64,000 nt of DNA from CAWGJC01 sp965276665 (GCA_965276665.1 OZ255620.1:1426001-1490000), one strand, 5' to 3'. Shown: positions 1 through 8,922, counted from the first letter of the stretch. A program made the numbers and translations. The notes: a model not told the origin generated them from the sequence alone.

Positions 1-548
1 CGCGCCTGCAGCTCGATGAGCGAGCTGATGAGCTGCAGGCTGTTGGCGACGCGGTGATTGACCTCGCGCAGCAGCACCGCCTGGCGGGCGACCAGCATTT
101 CCGCCCGGTCGCGCGCCTCGCGCACCTCGCGCTCCGCGAGCTCCTTCTCCCGGCGCAGACGCTGCTGGTGGATCGCATGGCGGATCGCACCGACGAGCGC
201 GGGCAGGAAGGCGCCGTGCACATCCTTGACGACGTAATCGACCGCGCCCGCCTTCAGCGCGGTGACCGCGACGCGCGGCTCCTCGGCGGCGGTGACGAAC
301 ACGACGGGCGGCGCATCGGCCAGCCGGCCGATCTCCTCGAGCACTTCGAGTCCGTCCTGACCGGGCATGTAATGGTCGAGCGCCACCGTATCGAACGTCT
401 CCCGGGCGAGCAGGTCGAGCCCCTCGGCGCCGTTCGCCGCCAGGGTCACCGCGCAGCCGGTGCGGGCGAGATGGCGTTGCACCAGCCGGGCGAGCGCGGG
501 GTCGTCGTCGATATAAAGCAGACGGAGGCCGGCGAGACCGTCGGGCAT
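1..548 (-). CDS. Receiver-HisKA_2 hybrid histidine kinase (3' part missing)
   Basis: The reading frame begins at ATG 548 and runs off the left edge after about 182 residues. Residues 8-125 form a CheY-like receiver with acidic pocket DDD14-16, phospho-acceptor Asp59 in ALDHYMPG and Lys109. A short coiled linker follows, then the start of a HisKA_2 dimerisation/phosphotransfer domain with REVNHRVANSLQLISSL and His165 as the expected phospho-site. The ATPase domain must lie outside the window. It is the last gene of an operon after the receiver at 608 and the CHASE3 kinase at 1033. Kinases with this receiver-first layout take a phosphoryl group or an allosteric signal from an upstream kinase. 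A role in the alphaproteobacterial general stress response is possible but is inference only. No strong ribosome binding site precedes the start. Confidence 0.85.
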   Translation of the reverse strand, partial: MPDGLAGLRLLYIDDDPALARLVQRHLARTGCAVTLAANGAEGLDLLARETFDTVALDHYMPGQDGLEVLEEIGRLADAPPVVFVTAAEEPRVAVTALKAGAVDYVVKDVHGAFLPALVGAIRHAIHQQRLRREKELAEREVREARDRAEMLVARQAVLLREVNHRVANSLQLISSLIELQA

Positions 549-607
549 CTCACGATTGCTGCGGCATTGCAGGACCGCATCTTCGTCGTCGCATGGTGGA
601 CGGCCCC

Positions 608-1036
608 TCAGACCGGTTCGGGAACCTGCATGACCGCCAGGAACAGGCCGAGCTGGCGGATGGCGGCGGCAAAGCCTTCATAGTTGACCGGCTTGGTGAT
701 GTAGACGTTGCAGCCGAGGTCATAGCACCGCTGGATCTCCACCTTGTCGTCGGTGGTGGTGAGCACCACCACCGGCGTCCGCCGCAGCGTCTCGTCGGAT
801 TTGATGCGCGCGAGGATGTCGGTGCCGCTCATATCCGGCAGGTTGAGGTCGAGCAGCACAAGCATCGGCCGGTGCTCCGCCGCCCCCGGTCCGAACAGGT
901 ATTCGAGCGCGGTGGTGCCGTCGGCGAACGGGATGATCTCGTTATGCACCCCGGCGCGGCGCACATTCTTCTCGATCAGCCGCGCATGGCCGGGATCGTC
1001 CTCGATGAGAAGGATGGTGACCGGTATGCCGTTCAT
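608..1036 (-). CDS. Single-domain response regulator (CheY-like)
   Basis: This 142-residue protein is a lone receiver domain. It shows the acidic pair near residues 12-14 (IEDD), phospho-acceptor Asp63 in LLDLNLPDMSG, the Thr switch around 93-95 and Lys115 in ITKPVN. There is no output domain. The insertion ALEYLFGPGAAEHRP before the phospho-site resembles the Rcp1 branch of receivers that partner with phytochrome-like or CHASE-type kinases. Its start overlaps the end of the kinase at 1033 by four bases, so the two are translationally coupled and are probably cognate. It likely shuttles phosphate between the CHASE3 kinase and the downstream hybrid kinase. That partnership is inferred from gene order. 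Confidence 0.9.
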   Translation of the reverse strand: MNGIPVTILLIEDDPGHARLIEKNVRRAGVHNEIIPFADGTTALEYLFGPGAAEHRPMLVLLDLNLPDMSGTDILARIKSDETLRRTPVVVLTTTDDKVEIQRCYDLGCNVYITKPVNYEGFAAAIRQLGLFLAVMQVPEPV

Positions 1037-2586
1037 GCGGCGACGCTCCTGGTGGCGGCGGTGACGAGGGGCAGGCTCACGCGGAACGTCGATCCGCGCC
1101 CCAGCACGGACCGACAGTCGATGGTCCCGCCGAGCCGCCGGACCAGCGCCCGCACATGGGCGAGCCCGATGCCCTCGCCGGCAACCGACTGGTCACCGGC
1201 GCGGCGGAACAAATCGAATATGCGCTCATGGTCCTTCTCGGCAATCCCCCGGCCGTTATCGGCGATCTCGAACCGCGCCATGCCCCCATCGGCCCGTCCG
1301 GAGACGCGGATGCGGCCCGGCCGGCCCGGCTGCAGGTATTTGAGCGCGTTCTCGATCAGGTTGCCGAAGATCTGCTCGACGGCGAGCCGATCCGCGACAA
1401 GGGAGAGCAGCGCGTCGATCGCGATCTCGGCGCCGAGATCCTCCGCCTGATGGCGGAGCGTGTCGGCGATGCCGGCCAGCACGACGCCCATGTCGAGCCG
1501 CTCCGGCGCCAGCACGCGCCGTCCCTCCCGCGACAGGCGCAGAATGGCGGCGATCAGCCGGTCCATCTTGGCGGTGGAGGCGCGGATGAAGCGGATCGCC
1601 TCCGGGATGTCGTCATTCGCGGCCTCCGCCACCTCGGGCGGCAGCTCGCCCGGATGACGCTCGCCGAACGCGCCCACGAACTGCCCGAGCGTGCCGATCG
1701 CCGCCTCGAGCTCGCTGGTGAATCCCATGATGTTCACCAGCGGCGCGCGCAGGTCATGCGAGACGATGTAGGCGAAGCGCTGGATTTCCTCGTTCGCCTC
1801 GCTGAGATCGGCGGTCCGTTCCGCGACCGTACGCTCGAGATGGTCGTTGGCATGGCCGAGCTCGGCATTCGCGCGGCTCAGCGCGGCCCGCGTCCCGCGG
1901 AGAGCGCGCACGTAGCGGCGCAACCCGTAGGCGACCCAGGCGCCCGCCACCAGCACGACGGCCAGGCCGAGCGCGTTGCTCAGCATCAGCCAGTCGCTGT
2001 TCCCGCGGATCGTCCGCATCACCGTCGCGAGCCGCGCCCGCTGCATGCGCCCGAGATCGGCGGAGCTGGCGCGGATGCTGTCCATCAGGACCTTCCCGCG
2101 ATCCGTGTTGAGCTCGGCGATCGCCGCGTCATGCTGCCCGGATGATTGCGAGGCGATGGTCGTCTCAAGCTCGGCGAGCTTGCCGTCGATCGCATCCGAC
2201 AGCGTGGCGAGCGGCGCCTGCATGTCGGCGACGCCGCTCGCGGAGTCGCGGACGGAGGCCAGCGCCCGCGGCAGCGCGGCGCGCGCGGTCTCGAAGGGCC
2301 GCAGATACGCGGCGCGTCCCGTCAGCAGATAGCCGCGCTGCCCGGTTTCGGCATCGTCGGCGGCGATCTGCAGGCGCTGGATCGCGACGTCCAGCGCCTC
2401 GCCGCGGGACAGCGCGATCAGCTCGTCGCGGTTGCGCCGCGCGAGCACCGCGGAGGAGGCGACCAGCGCCATCAGGACGGCGAGCGCCCCGGCGATCGCG
2501 CCATATCCGAATGGACCGAGCGCCTGCTCCCGGGCCGCGCGGCCGCCGCGAGCTGTCTCGGTGCCGTCCGGCGCTTCCTGCCTCAT
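1033..2586 (-). CDS. CHASE3-domain sensor histidine kinase
   Basis: This 517-residue inner-membrane kinase has a transmembrane segment near residues 27-50 and a periplasmic CHASE3 domain at about 51-195 with the typical AETGQRGYLLTG signature at 79-90. A second transmembrane segment lies at 203-222 and a coiled linker at 230-268. The HisKA domain carries His277 in FAYIVSHDLRAPL. The ATP-binding domain has an N box around Asn409/Asn413, a G1 box IADNGRGIAE (441-450) and a G2 box GEGIGL (470-475). All kinase motifs look intact. The CHASE3 ligand is not predictable. It is the first gene of the three-gene phosphorelay operon and is transcribed away from the MFS gene that starts near 2.7 kb. Confidence 0.92.
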   Translation of the reverse strand: MRQEAPDGTETARGGRAAREQALGPFGYGAIAGALAVLMALVASSAVLARRNRDELIALSRGEALDVAIQRLQIAADDAETGQRGYLLTGRAAYLRPFETARAALPRALASVRDSASGVADMQAPLATLSDAIDGKLAELETTIASQSSGQHDAAIAELNTDRGKVLMDSIRASSADLGRMQRARLATVMRTIRGNSDWLMLSNALGLAVVLVAGAWVAYGLRRYVRALRGTRAALSRANAELGHANDHLERTVAERTADLSEANEEIQRFAYIVSHDLRAPLVNIMGFTSELEAAIGTLGQFVGAFGERHPGELPPEVAEAANDDIPEAIRFIRASTAKMDRLIAAILRLSREGRRVLAPERLDMGVVLAGIADTLRHQAEDLGAEIAIDALLSLVADRLAVEQIFGNLIENALKYLQPGRPGRIRVSGRADGGMARFEIADNGRGIAEKDHERIFDLFRRAGDQSVAGEGIGLAHVRALVRRLGGTIDCRSVLGRGSTFRVSLPLVTAATRSVAA

Positions 2587-2615
2587 TCCCGCCCCTGGCC
2601 AGCCCCGGCCGACCT

Positions 2616-2654
2616 TTCATGCACTCGGTTCATGCACTCGGTTCATGCACTCTT
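2616..2654. repeat. 13-bp tandem repeat in a divergent intergenic region
   Basis: TTCATGCACTCGG occurs at 2616-2628 and 2629-2641. A third copy at 2642-2654 differs in the last two bases, and a decayed TTCATGC lies near 2667. The array sits between the divergently transcribed CHASE3 kinase and the MFS exporter, where regulator-binding repeats are common. Function is not known; simple slippage is the alternative. Confidence 0.7.
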
Positions 2655-2771
2655 TCGCGCGCCCTTTTCATGCCTGGGAGGGAGTATGCCGTGCGGGAAA
2701 GAATGCTGGCAATGCGCCTCAGGCGGCCGGCACGGCTTTACATGCGGGTGACACCCGCCGATTCTGCGCAG

Positions 2772-4037
2772 ATGCAGCACACCCCGTCGGCGTCCTCCGC
2801 AACGGAGCAGGTTCCGGGCGGCCCCGCAGCCGGGGAGGACGGCGCCTCCCCAGTCTGGCGGCGCACGCTGCTCGTGATGATCGGCATCCAGATCGTGATG
2901 ACGCTCGCCTTCACCGTGCTGAGCCCGGTGATGCCGCTCTTCCTGCCCGAGCTCGGCGTGCACGACCCGGCCCGCATCGACATCTGGGCGGGCGTGCTGA
3001 CGTCGATCACCTCGTTCATCGCGGCCTTCGCCTCGCCGTTCTGGGGACGGGTCGCCGATACCTACGGCCGCAAATCGATGGTGATCCGCTCCTGCTTCGC
3101 GATCGGCCTGTTCACCGCGCTGATGAGCCTCGCGCTCAACGTGTGGCAATTCCTGGCGCTGCGGGCGCTGATGGGCGCCTTCGCCGGCTTCACCGCGGCA
3201 ACGATCACGCTCGTCGCCAGCCAGGTGCCGCCGCGCAAGCTCGGCTACGCGCTCGGCTGGCTCAGCACCGGCCAGCTCGTCGGCTCGCTGATCGGCCCGG
3301 TCGCCGGCGGCACCATCGCCGACATCACCGGCAGCTACCGCATCCCCTTCCTCGTCACCGCGGTGCTGACCGGCACCTGCTCGCTCGCCGCCTGGCGGCT
3401 GGTGCCGGAACATTTCGTCCGGCCGAAATCCACCGCACGCAAACCTTCGATGATCGAAAGCCTCCGGGTGGTGACGCGCTCGCCCGGCCTGCTGCCGCTC
3501 TTCCTCGTGCTCCTGCTCGCGCAGTTCGGCGTGATGTCGGTACAGCCGGTGGTGACGCTGTTCGTCCAGCAGCTCGCCGGGCTGCGCCCGGATGTCGCGA
3601 CGCTGGGCGGATTCGCCTTCTCGGTGACCGGCGTCGGCGACCTGATCGCCTCACCTTTCCTCGGCCGGCGCAGCGACGTGCTCGGCTACCGCCGCGTGCT
3701 GCTGATCTGCCTCGGGGGCGCCGCCCTTACGAGCGCGCCCCAAGCCTTCGTCCATAGCTACGCCGCCTTCGTCGCCGCTCGCTTCGGACTCGGCCTGTTC
3801 GTCGGCGGAATCCTGCCAACCGCCAACGCCCTCGTCGGCCGCCTCGCCTCCTCCGGCGACCGCGGCCTGATCTACGGCATGACCGCCTCCGCCATGTTCC
3901 TCGGCGGCTCGCTCGGCCCATTCTGCGGCGGCGCCATCGCCGCCACCCTCGGCCTGCGCTGGGTGTTCCTCGTCACCGCCCTGCTGCTGACCGCAAACCT
4001 GATCTGGGTCTTCGTGAAAGTGCCGGAGGTCAGGTAA
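2772..4037 (+). CDS. MFS multidrug-type exporter (DHA1-like)
   Basis: This is a major facilitator protein of about 421 residues with twelve predicted helices. The loop 2-3 signature is visible as GRVADTYGRKS, and a second-half equivalent as GRRSDVLGYRR. The helix-rich N-terminal half (VMTLAFTVLSPVMPLFLPELG) is typical of drug:proton antiporters of the DHA1 type. The substrate cannot be read from sequence. The start is uncertain. The same frame is open upstream, and GTG 2691 lies behind a strong GGGAGGGAG site (2676-2684). ATG 2772 gives the usual N-terminal length of about 30 residues before helix 1. A 21-codon cysteine-rich ORF (2686-2751) overlaps in another frame and could be a leader. Confidence 0.8.
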   Translation: MQHTPSASSATEQVPGGPAAGEDGASPVWRRTLLVMIGIQIVMTLAFTVLSPVMPLFLPELGVHDPARIDIWAGVLTSITSFIAAFASPFWGRVADTYGRKSMVIRSCFAIGLFTALMSLALNVWQFLALRALMGAFAGFTAATITLVASQVPPRKLGYALGWLSTGQLVGSLIGPVAGGTIADITGSYRIPFLVTAVLTGTCSLAAWRLVPEHFVRPKSTARKPSMIESLRVVTRSPGLLPLFLVLLLAQFGVMSVQPVVTLFVQQLAGLRPDVATLGGFAFSVTGVGDLIASPFLGRRSDVLGYRRVLLICLGGAALTSAPQAFVHSYAAFVAARFGLGLFVGGILPTANALVGRLASSGDRGLIYGMTASAMFLGGSLGPFCGGAIAATLGLRWVFLVTALLLTANLIWVFVKVPEVR

Positions 4038-4221
4038 GGCCGGGGGCTATGCCCCCTGGACCCCCGCCAAAGGCCGAGCCTTTGGAATCCATTACGGCTG
4101 TTTGGAGAGGGGTGGGCGAGGGAATGGTTGCGACCATCTCGTCGCCCACCCCTCTCCAAACAGCCCTAGCGGGTTCTAAGGGCTGTGCCCTTAGCGGGGT
4201 CCAGGGGCATAGCCCCTGGCC
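4038..4221. repeat. Intergenic palindromic repeat, long form (copy 1)
   Basis: This 184-bp element starts on the base after the MFS stop codon and ends six bases before the stop of the opposing fosmidomycin-resistance gene. Its ends are inverted repeats (GGCCGGGGGCTATGCCCC against GGGGCATAGCCCCTGGCC). Its core is a perfect 22-bp inverted repeat (4098-4119 and 4142-4163, beginning CTGTTTGGAGAGGGG). Smaller hairpins (AAAGGC..GCCTTT and CTAAGGGC..GCCCTTAG) sit between. Copy 2 (7281-7477) is the same element in reverse orientation. Confidence 0.85.
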
Positions 4222-4227
4222 TTCCTC

Positions 4228-5487
4228 TCACGCCCGGCGCTTCTCGACGTCCGGCAGGAACATGGTCAGCAGACCGAGCAGCGGCAGGTAGGCGCAGAGG
4301 CGGTAGACGAAGTCGATGCTGGTGTGGTCGGCGAGCACGCCGAGCACCGCGGCGCCGATCCCGCCCATGCCGAAGGCGATGCCGAAGAACAATCCGGCGA
4401 TGGTGCCGACTTTGCCCGGCACCATCTCCTGGGCGTAGACGAGGATGGCGGAGAAAGCCGAGGCGAGGATCACCCCGATCGGCACGGTGAGCACCGTGGT
4501 CCAGAACAGGTTGGCGTGCGGCAGGGCGAAGGTGAACGGGAACACCCCGAGGATCGAGCCCCAGATCACGTATTTCCGCCCGATCTTGTCGCCCACAGGT
4601 CCGCCGATCAGCGTGCCGGCCGCTACCGCCGCGAGGAACACGAAGAGCCGGATCTGCGCCGCCTGGATCGACACGCCGAATTTATGGATCAGGTAGAAGG
4701 TGTAGTACGAGTTGATGCTCGCAAGGTAGAAATACTTGGAGAAGATCAGCACCACCAGCAGCGCGATCGCGAGCCTGACTTTGGCGGCCGGCAGCGGCGG
4801 CCCGGAGACCCGCGCCGCGGCGGATTTCGCCACCCGGCGCTGCCCCGAATACCAGCGGCCGACATTGAACAGCACGACCATCGCGACCAGCGCGGCGAGC
4901 GAGAACCAGGCGATGCTGCCTTGGCCGCCCGGGATGACGATGAAGGCGGCGAGCAGCGGCCCGAGCGACTGCCCGGCATTGCCGCCGACCTGGAACAACG
5001 ATTGCGCGAGGCCGTAGCGCCCGCCCGACGCCATGCGCGCCACCCGCGACGATTCCGGATGGAAGACCGACGAGCCGAGGCCGACCAGCGCCGCGGCGAA
5101 CAGCACCATCGGGAAGCTCCCGGCGCGCGAGAGCACCAGCAGGCCGATCAGGGTCGAGCCCATCCCGACCGCGAGCGAGAAGGGCTGCGGCCGCTTATCC
5201 GTGTAGAACCCGACGGCCGGCTGCAGCAGCGACGCCGTCACCTGAAAGGTGAGCGTGATCAGCCCGACCTGGCTGAACGAGAGCTGGAAATTCTGCTTGA
5301 GCAGCGGATAGATCGACGGCAGCAGCGACTGGATCATGTCGTTGACCAGGTGCGAGAAGCTGATCGCCCCCAGCACCGTGAACACCGCGCCAGTCGCCGC
5401 AACGGTCGGGCTGCCGCGGGTGACCGTCGGCGCAAGCCCGGCGCTGATCGCATCCTGCACCGCCATCGGCTTGGTCTGCTCGTTCAT
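4228..5487 (-). CDS. fsr: MFS transporter, fosmidomycin resistance (Fsr) family
   Basis: This 419-residue inner-membrane antiporter has twelve predicted helices. The N-terminal half carries the Fsr-type signatures SFSHLVNDMIQSLLPSIYP and the strongly conserved GLGSSVFHPESSRVAR loop, which sets this branch apart from other MFS exporters. The length matches the family. In Escherichia coli Fsr exports fosmidomycin, an inhibitor of the MEP isoprenoid pathway; the natural substrate is unknown. It lies 113 bp downstream of the amidase in the same direction, so the two may be co-transcribed. The pair is bracketed by two inverted copies of the long palindromic repeat (4038-4221 and 7281-7477). Confidence 0.88.
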   Translation of the reverse strand: MNEQTKPMAVQDAISAGLAPTVTRGSPTVAATGAVFTVLGAISFSHLVNDMIQSLLPSIYPLLKQNFQLSFSQVGLITLTFQVTASLLQPAVGFYTDKRPQPFSLAVGMGSTLIGLLVLSRAGSFPMVLFAAALVGLGSSVFHPESSRVARMASGGRYGLAQSLFQVGGNAGQSLGPLLAAFIVIPGGQGSIAWFSLAALVAMVVLFNVGRWYSGQRRVAKSAAARVSGPPLPAAKVRLAIALLVVLIFSKYFYLASINSYYTFYLIHKFGVSIQAAQIRLFVFLAAVAAGTLIGGPVGDKIGRKYVIWGSILGVFPFTFALPHANLFWTTVLTVPIGVILASAFSAILVYAQEMVPGKVGTIAGLFFGIAFGMGGIGAAVLGVLADHTSIDFVYRLCAYLPLLGLLTMFLPDVEKRRA

Positions 5488-5600
5488 CCGCCATCCTCCG
5501 CGCGCATCGCATGATGACCGATTTTTGGCGCCGCAGCATGGGCCTCCGGCGGGAAACTGCGTTGCGCGCGCTTTCTGCGGGTCAGCGTGGGTGCGCTGCT

Positions 5601-7250
5601 TCAGGCAAACAGCGGCGGCCGTTCGGCGATGGCATCAAGACGCGCCTCCAGAGCTCGTCCCACCGCGAGCATCGGGCCCTCGTCGTAGAGCCGGCCCCAT
5701 AGGCAGAACGGATGCGGCACCCGATGCGCCGGCCCGTCCGCCTGGCCGCCGCCTTCCAGCTTCCCCCGCCCGAGCGACAGCGGCGCCCGCGTCGGCGATT
5801 GCTTGAAGCCGGCGCGCAGGCAGAGGCTCGGGTGGCCGGTGAAATTGGTGATGGTGAGCATCGGCCCCGCCATCGCCGGCCCGACGATGACGTCCACCCG
5901 CTCGAACTGCGCCGCCATCTGCCGCATCACCAGGGTGCGCAGCCGGTCGAGCTGCACGTGATCGACGGCGGAGAGGAAGCGCGCCTTGCGGAACCCGTTG
6001 GGCCAGCCGGTCTCGTCCTGCCGCCGCAGCATGTCGTCCCGGTTGCTGAGCGTCAGTTCCTCGAACGCGGCGGCGGCCTCGGCGAACAGCACGGCGGTGA
6101 GCGCGTCATACGGCAGATCGGGGCGGGTCAGCTCCACCATCTCGAGACCGAGCCCGCGCGCCGCCTCGAGCGCTTCCCGGTCCTCGGGGATCGCCGCCTC
6201 ATGGGCGAAATCGACGGGGAAATAGCCGAGCCGCAGCCCATCCAGCGATGACGCGGCCGCATAGCCGAACGGGGCATCAATCTGGAACGGATCGGCCGGA
6301 TCCACCCCGATGATCGCCGCCAGCACCAGCGCCGTGTCCTCCACCGCGCGGCAGATCGGGCCGATCTTGTCGAGCGACCAGCAGAGCGGCATCGCCCCGC
6401 GCCGCGACACCCGCCCGAAGCTCGGCCGCAATCCGGTCGTGCCGCAGCGCGCCGAGGGCGCCACGATGGAGCCCAGAGTCTCAGTGCCGATCGCGAACGC
6501 CACCAGCCCGGCGGCGGTGGCCGAGGCCGAGCCGGCGCTCGATCCGCTCGACCCCTCCTCCGGATTCCACGGATTGCTGCTGCGCCCGCGGTGCCAGATA
6601 TCGCCATAGGCCAGCGCGCCCACGCTCGTCTTGCCGAGCATCACCGCCCCCGCCGCACGCAGCAGCGCCGTGACATGCGCATCCTCCGCCGGCACCCGCC
6701 CGGCATAGGGCTCGGCCCCCCAGCTCGTCTCCACGCCGGCGGTGTCGATGATGTCCTTCATCCCATAGGGGATGCCATGCAGCGGCCCGAGCCAGGTGCC
6801 CGCCGCCAGCATGCGATCGAGCTCCGCCGCCCGCGCCAAAGCCGCGTCGCCCGTCACCGTGACGAAGCAGTCGAGACGCGGCGCCAGCGCGGCGATGCGG
6901 TCGAGATAAATCCGCGCCAGCCGCTCCGCACTCAGCCGGCCGGACCGGATCCACCCCGCCAACGCACCCACCGACGCAAAGGCGATATCCGCCTCAGCCC
7001 CCGGCACCGGATGCTCCCGCGGCGCCCACGAGAACGGCCCCGGCTCCGGCATCCGAAACCCCGGCAACCGCGGATCGAACCGGCACGCCGGCCCGACATC
7101 CCCCGGCACCACCACGCAACGCCGCGCCGCCGCCATGCGGATCTGCGCATCCAGATTGCCCAGCATCAACGCCCGCTCGGCCGCCGTGTAGCTGACCCCA
7201 GCCACCCCCTCCGCCGCGGCAATCATTTCCACTGTCACGTCATCGGTCAT
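5601..7250 (-). CDS. Amidase-signature family hydrolase
   Basis: This 549-residue cytoplasmic protein has the amidase signature core. The expected Ser-cisSer-Lys triad is present: Lys165 in GIPYGMKDIIDT, cis-Ser near 234/235 in EEGSSGSSAGSA, and nucleophile Ser261 in GTETLGSIVAPSARCG. It carries an N-terminal extension of about 85 residues before the core (VGALAGWIRSGRLSAERLARIYLDRI). Members hydrolyse amide bonds in small molecules or act as GatA; the extension and genomic isolation from gatB/gatC argue against GatA. The substrate is not predictable. It is followed by the fsr-type exporter on the same strand and preceded by palindromic repeat copy 2, which lies between it and the aromatic pathway gene. 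Confidence 0.85.
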   Translation of the reverse strand: MTDDVTVEMIAAAEGVAGVSYTAAERALMLGNLDAQIRMAAARRCVVVPGDVGPACRFDPRLPGFRMPEPGPFSWAPREHPVPGAEADIAFASVGALAGWIRSGRLSAERLARIYLDRIAALAPRLDCFVTVTGDAALARAAELDRMLAAGTWLGPLHGIPYGMKDIIDTAGVETSWGAEPYAGRVPAEDAHVTALLRAAGAVMLGKTSVGALAYGDIWHRGRSSNPWNPEEGSSGSSAGSASATAAGLVAFAIGTETLGSIVAPSARCGTTGLRPSFGRVSRRGAMPLCWSLDKIGPICRAVEDTALVLAAIIGVDPADPFQIDAPFGYAAASSLDGLRLGYFPVDFAHEAAIPEDREALEAARGLGLEMVELTRPDLPYDALTAVLFAEAAAAFEELTLSNRDDMLRRQDETGWPNGFRKARFLSAVDHVQLDRLRTLVMRQMAAQFERVDVIVGPAMAGPMLTITNFTGHPSLCLRAGFKQSPTRAPLSLGRGKLEGGGQADGPAHRVPHPFCLWGRLYDEGPMLAVGRALEARLDAIAERPPLFA

Positions 7251-7280
7251 CGTCGGAGGCTACTGGCGGGATCTGGTTAA

Positions 7281-7477
7281 GGCCAGGGGCTCTGCCCCCA
7301 TGCATCGTTTGGGACCCCGCTAAGGGCACAGCCCTTAGAACCCGCCAGGGCTGTTTGGAGAGGGGTGGGCCAGGTACTAGTTGCAACCACTCCCTCGCCC
7401 ACCCCTCTCCAAACAGCCGTAATGGATTCCAAAGGCTCCGCCTTTGGCGGGGGTCCAGGGGGCAGAGCCCCCTGGCC
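7281..7477. repeat. Intergenic palindromic repeat, long form (copy 2, inverted)
   Basis: This 197-bp element is the reverse-complement relative of the copy at 4038-4221. Both carry the GAATCCATTACGGCTG block and a core inverted repeat beginning CTGTTTGGAGAGGGG (arms 7351-7370 and 7397-7416). It lies between the amidase start (7250) and the DAHP synthase stop (7546). The whole gap 7251-7545 holds this element and no gene I can support. Confidence 0.85.
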
Positions 7478-7545
7478 TTTACTTAGACCCGTCAGCCGCC
7501 ATGTCCGTTCCGGCCTCGGATTGTCATCGATGCGCGTGGGTAACG

Positions 7546-8919
7546 CTATTCCGCCGCCAGGGGGAGGGGTGTGCGCCGTGTTTTCAGGGTTTCCGCGAGG
7601 TGGAAGGCGAGGTCGAGGGCCTGCGCGCCGTTGAGCCTGGGGTCGCATTGGGTGCGGTAGCTGGCGTCGAGGTCGGAATCAGTCAGCGCGTGCGGGCCGC
7701 CGGTGCATTCGGTCACGGCCTTGCCGGTCATCTCGACATGGATGCCGCCAAGTCGCGTGCCTTCGCCGGCATGGGCGGCGAAGCAGGTGTCGAGCTCGGC
7801 GAGGATGCGGTCGAAACGCCGGGTCTTGCGGCCGTTGGCCGCGGTGACGGTGTTGCCGTGCATCGGGTCGCAGCACCAGACGACGGAACGGCCCTCTCGG
7901 CGGATCGCGCGAAGCAGGGACGGCAGAACGCGGGCGATCCGGTCGGCGCCCATGCGGGTGATCAGGGTGAGGCGGCCGGGCGTGTTGGCCGGGTTGAGCA
8001 GGTCGATCAGGCGAAGCAGCTCGTCTGCGGTGAGGGTTGCGCCGCATTTCAGCCCGAGCGGGTTGGCGACGCCGCGGAGGAAGGCGACATGAGCGCCGTC
8101 CGCCGCGCGGGTGCGCTCGCCGATCCAGAGCAGGTGGGCGGAGCAGTCGTACCAGTTCCCGGTGAGGCTGTCGGTGCGGGTCAGCGCCGCCTCGTAGGGC
8201 AGCAGCAGCGCGTCATGGCTGGTGTAGAGCGTGGTGGTGGCGAGGGTGGGGGCGGTGGCGCCGTCGAGCCCGCAGGCGCCCATGAAGCCGAGGCTCTCGC
8301 CGATGCGGTCCGACAATTCGGCGTAGCGCGCGGCCTGCGGCGTCTCGGCGAGGTAGGCCTGGTTCCATTGCTGCACGCGGTGCAGGTCGGCGAACCCGCC
8401 CTGGGCAAAGGCGCGAAGCAGGTTGAGCGTCACGGCGGATTGGAAATAGCCGCGGATCATCCGCCGCGGGTCGGGCGCGCGCGCCGCCGCGTCGAAGGCA
8501 AAATCATTGATGATGTCGCCACGATAGGCGGGCAGCGTCACCCCGTCCCGGGTCTCGACGGGCGATGAGCGCGGCTTGGCGAACTGGCCGGCGATGCGGC
8601 CGATCTTCACCACCGGGCAGGCGGCGCCGAAGGTGAGCGTGACGGCCATCTGCAGCAGCACCCGGAAGGTGTCGCGCACCGCGTTAGCGTGGAATTCGGC
8701 GAAGCTCTCCGCGCAATCCCCACCCTGCAGCAGGAAGGCGCCCCCGTCCGCGACGCGGGCGAGCTCGGCGGTGAGGCGCCTTGCCTCGCCGGCGAAGACG
8801 AGCGGCGGGGCGCGGCGGAGCTCGGCTTCCGCGGCCGCGAGCGCCGCCCGGTCCGGATACTCCGGGATCTGCGTAACGGGGTGCGCGCGCCAGGCATCCG
8901 GCGTCCAGGATTCGGACAC
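7546..8919 (-). CDS. Class II 3-deoxy-7-phosphoheptulonate (DAHP) synthase
   Basis: This 457-residue cytosolic enzyme condenses phosphoenolpyruvate with erythrose 4-phosphate, the first step of the shikimate pathway. Plant/actinobacterial type II features are clear: QGGDCAESF at residues 65-73 with metal-ligand Cys69, KIGRIAGQFAKPRSSP, the CDPMHGNT motif and HVEMTG. The length fits the class. The start is GTG 8919, chosen because it gives the usual MSESW-type N terminus and sits three bases after the stop of a 25-codon ORF (8923-9000), which implies translational coupling. Upstream lies a likely attenuator (leader peptide 9124-9189, terminator 9061-9096), so expression probably responds to charging of tRNAs for aromatic amino acids. 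Confidence 0.95.
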   Translation of the reverse strand: MSESWTPDAWRAHPVTQIPEYPDRAALAAAEAELRRAPPLVFAGEARRLTAELARVADGGAFLLQGGDCAESFAEFHANAVRDTFRVLLQMAVTLTFGAACPVVKIGRIAGQFAKPRSSPVETRDGVTLPAYRGDIINDFAFDAAARAPDPRRMIRGYFQSAVTLNLLRAFAQGGFADLHRVQQWNQAYLAETPQAARYAELSDRIGESLGFMGACGLDGATAPTLATTTLYTSHDALLLPYEAALTRTDSLTGNWYDCSAHLLWIGERTRAADGAHVAFLRGVANPLGLKCGATLTADELLRLIDLLNPANTPGRLTLITRMGADRIARVLPSLLRAIRREGRSVVWCCDPMHGNTVTAANGRKTRRFDRILAELDTCFAAHAGEGTRLGGIHVEMTGKAVTECTGGPHALTDSDLDASYRTQCDPRLNGAQALDLAFHLAETLKTRRTPLPLAAE

Positions 8920-8922
8920 GGC

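Noticed and set aside
7277..7648. Open frame covering palindromic repeat copy 2
   Set aside because: The translation is just repeat sequence (PPGPPPKAEPLESITAV also appears from copy 1), so it is not a protein gene.
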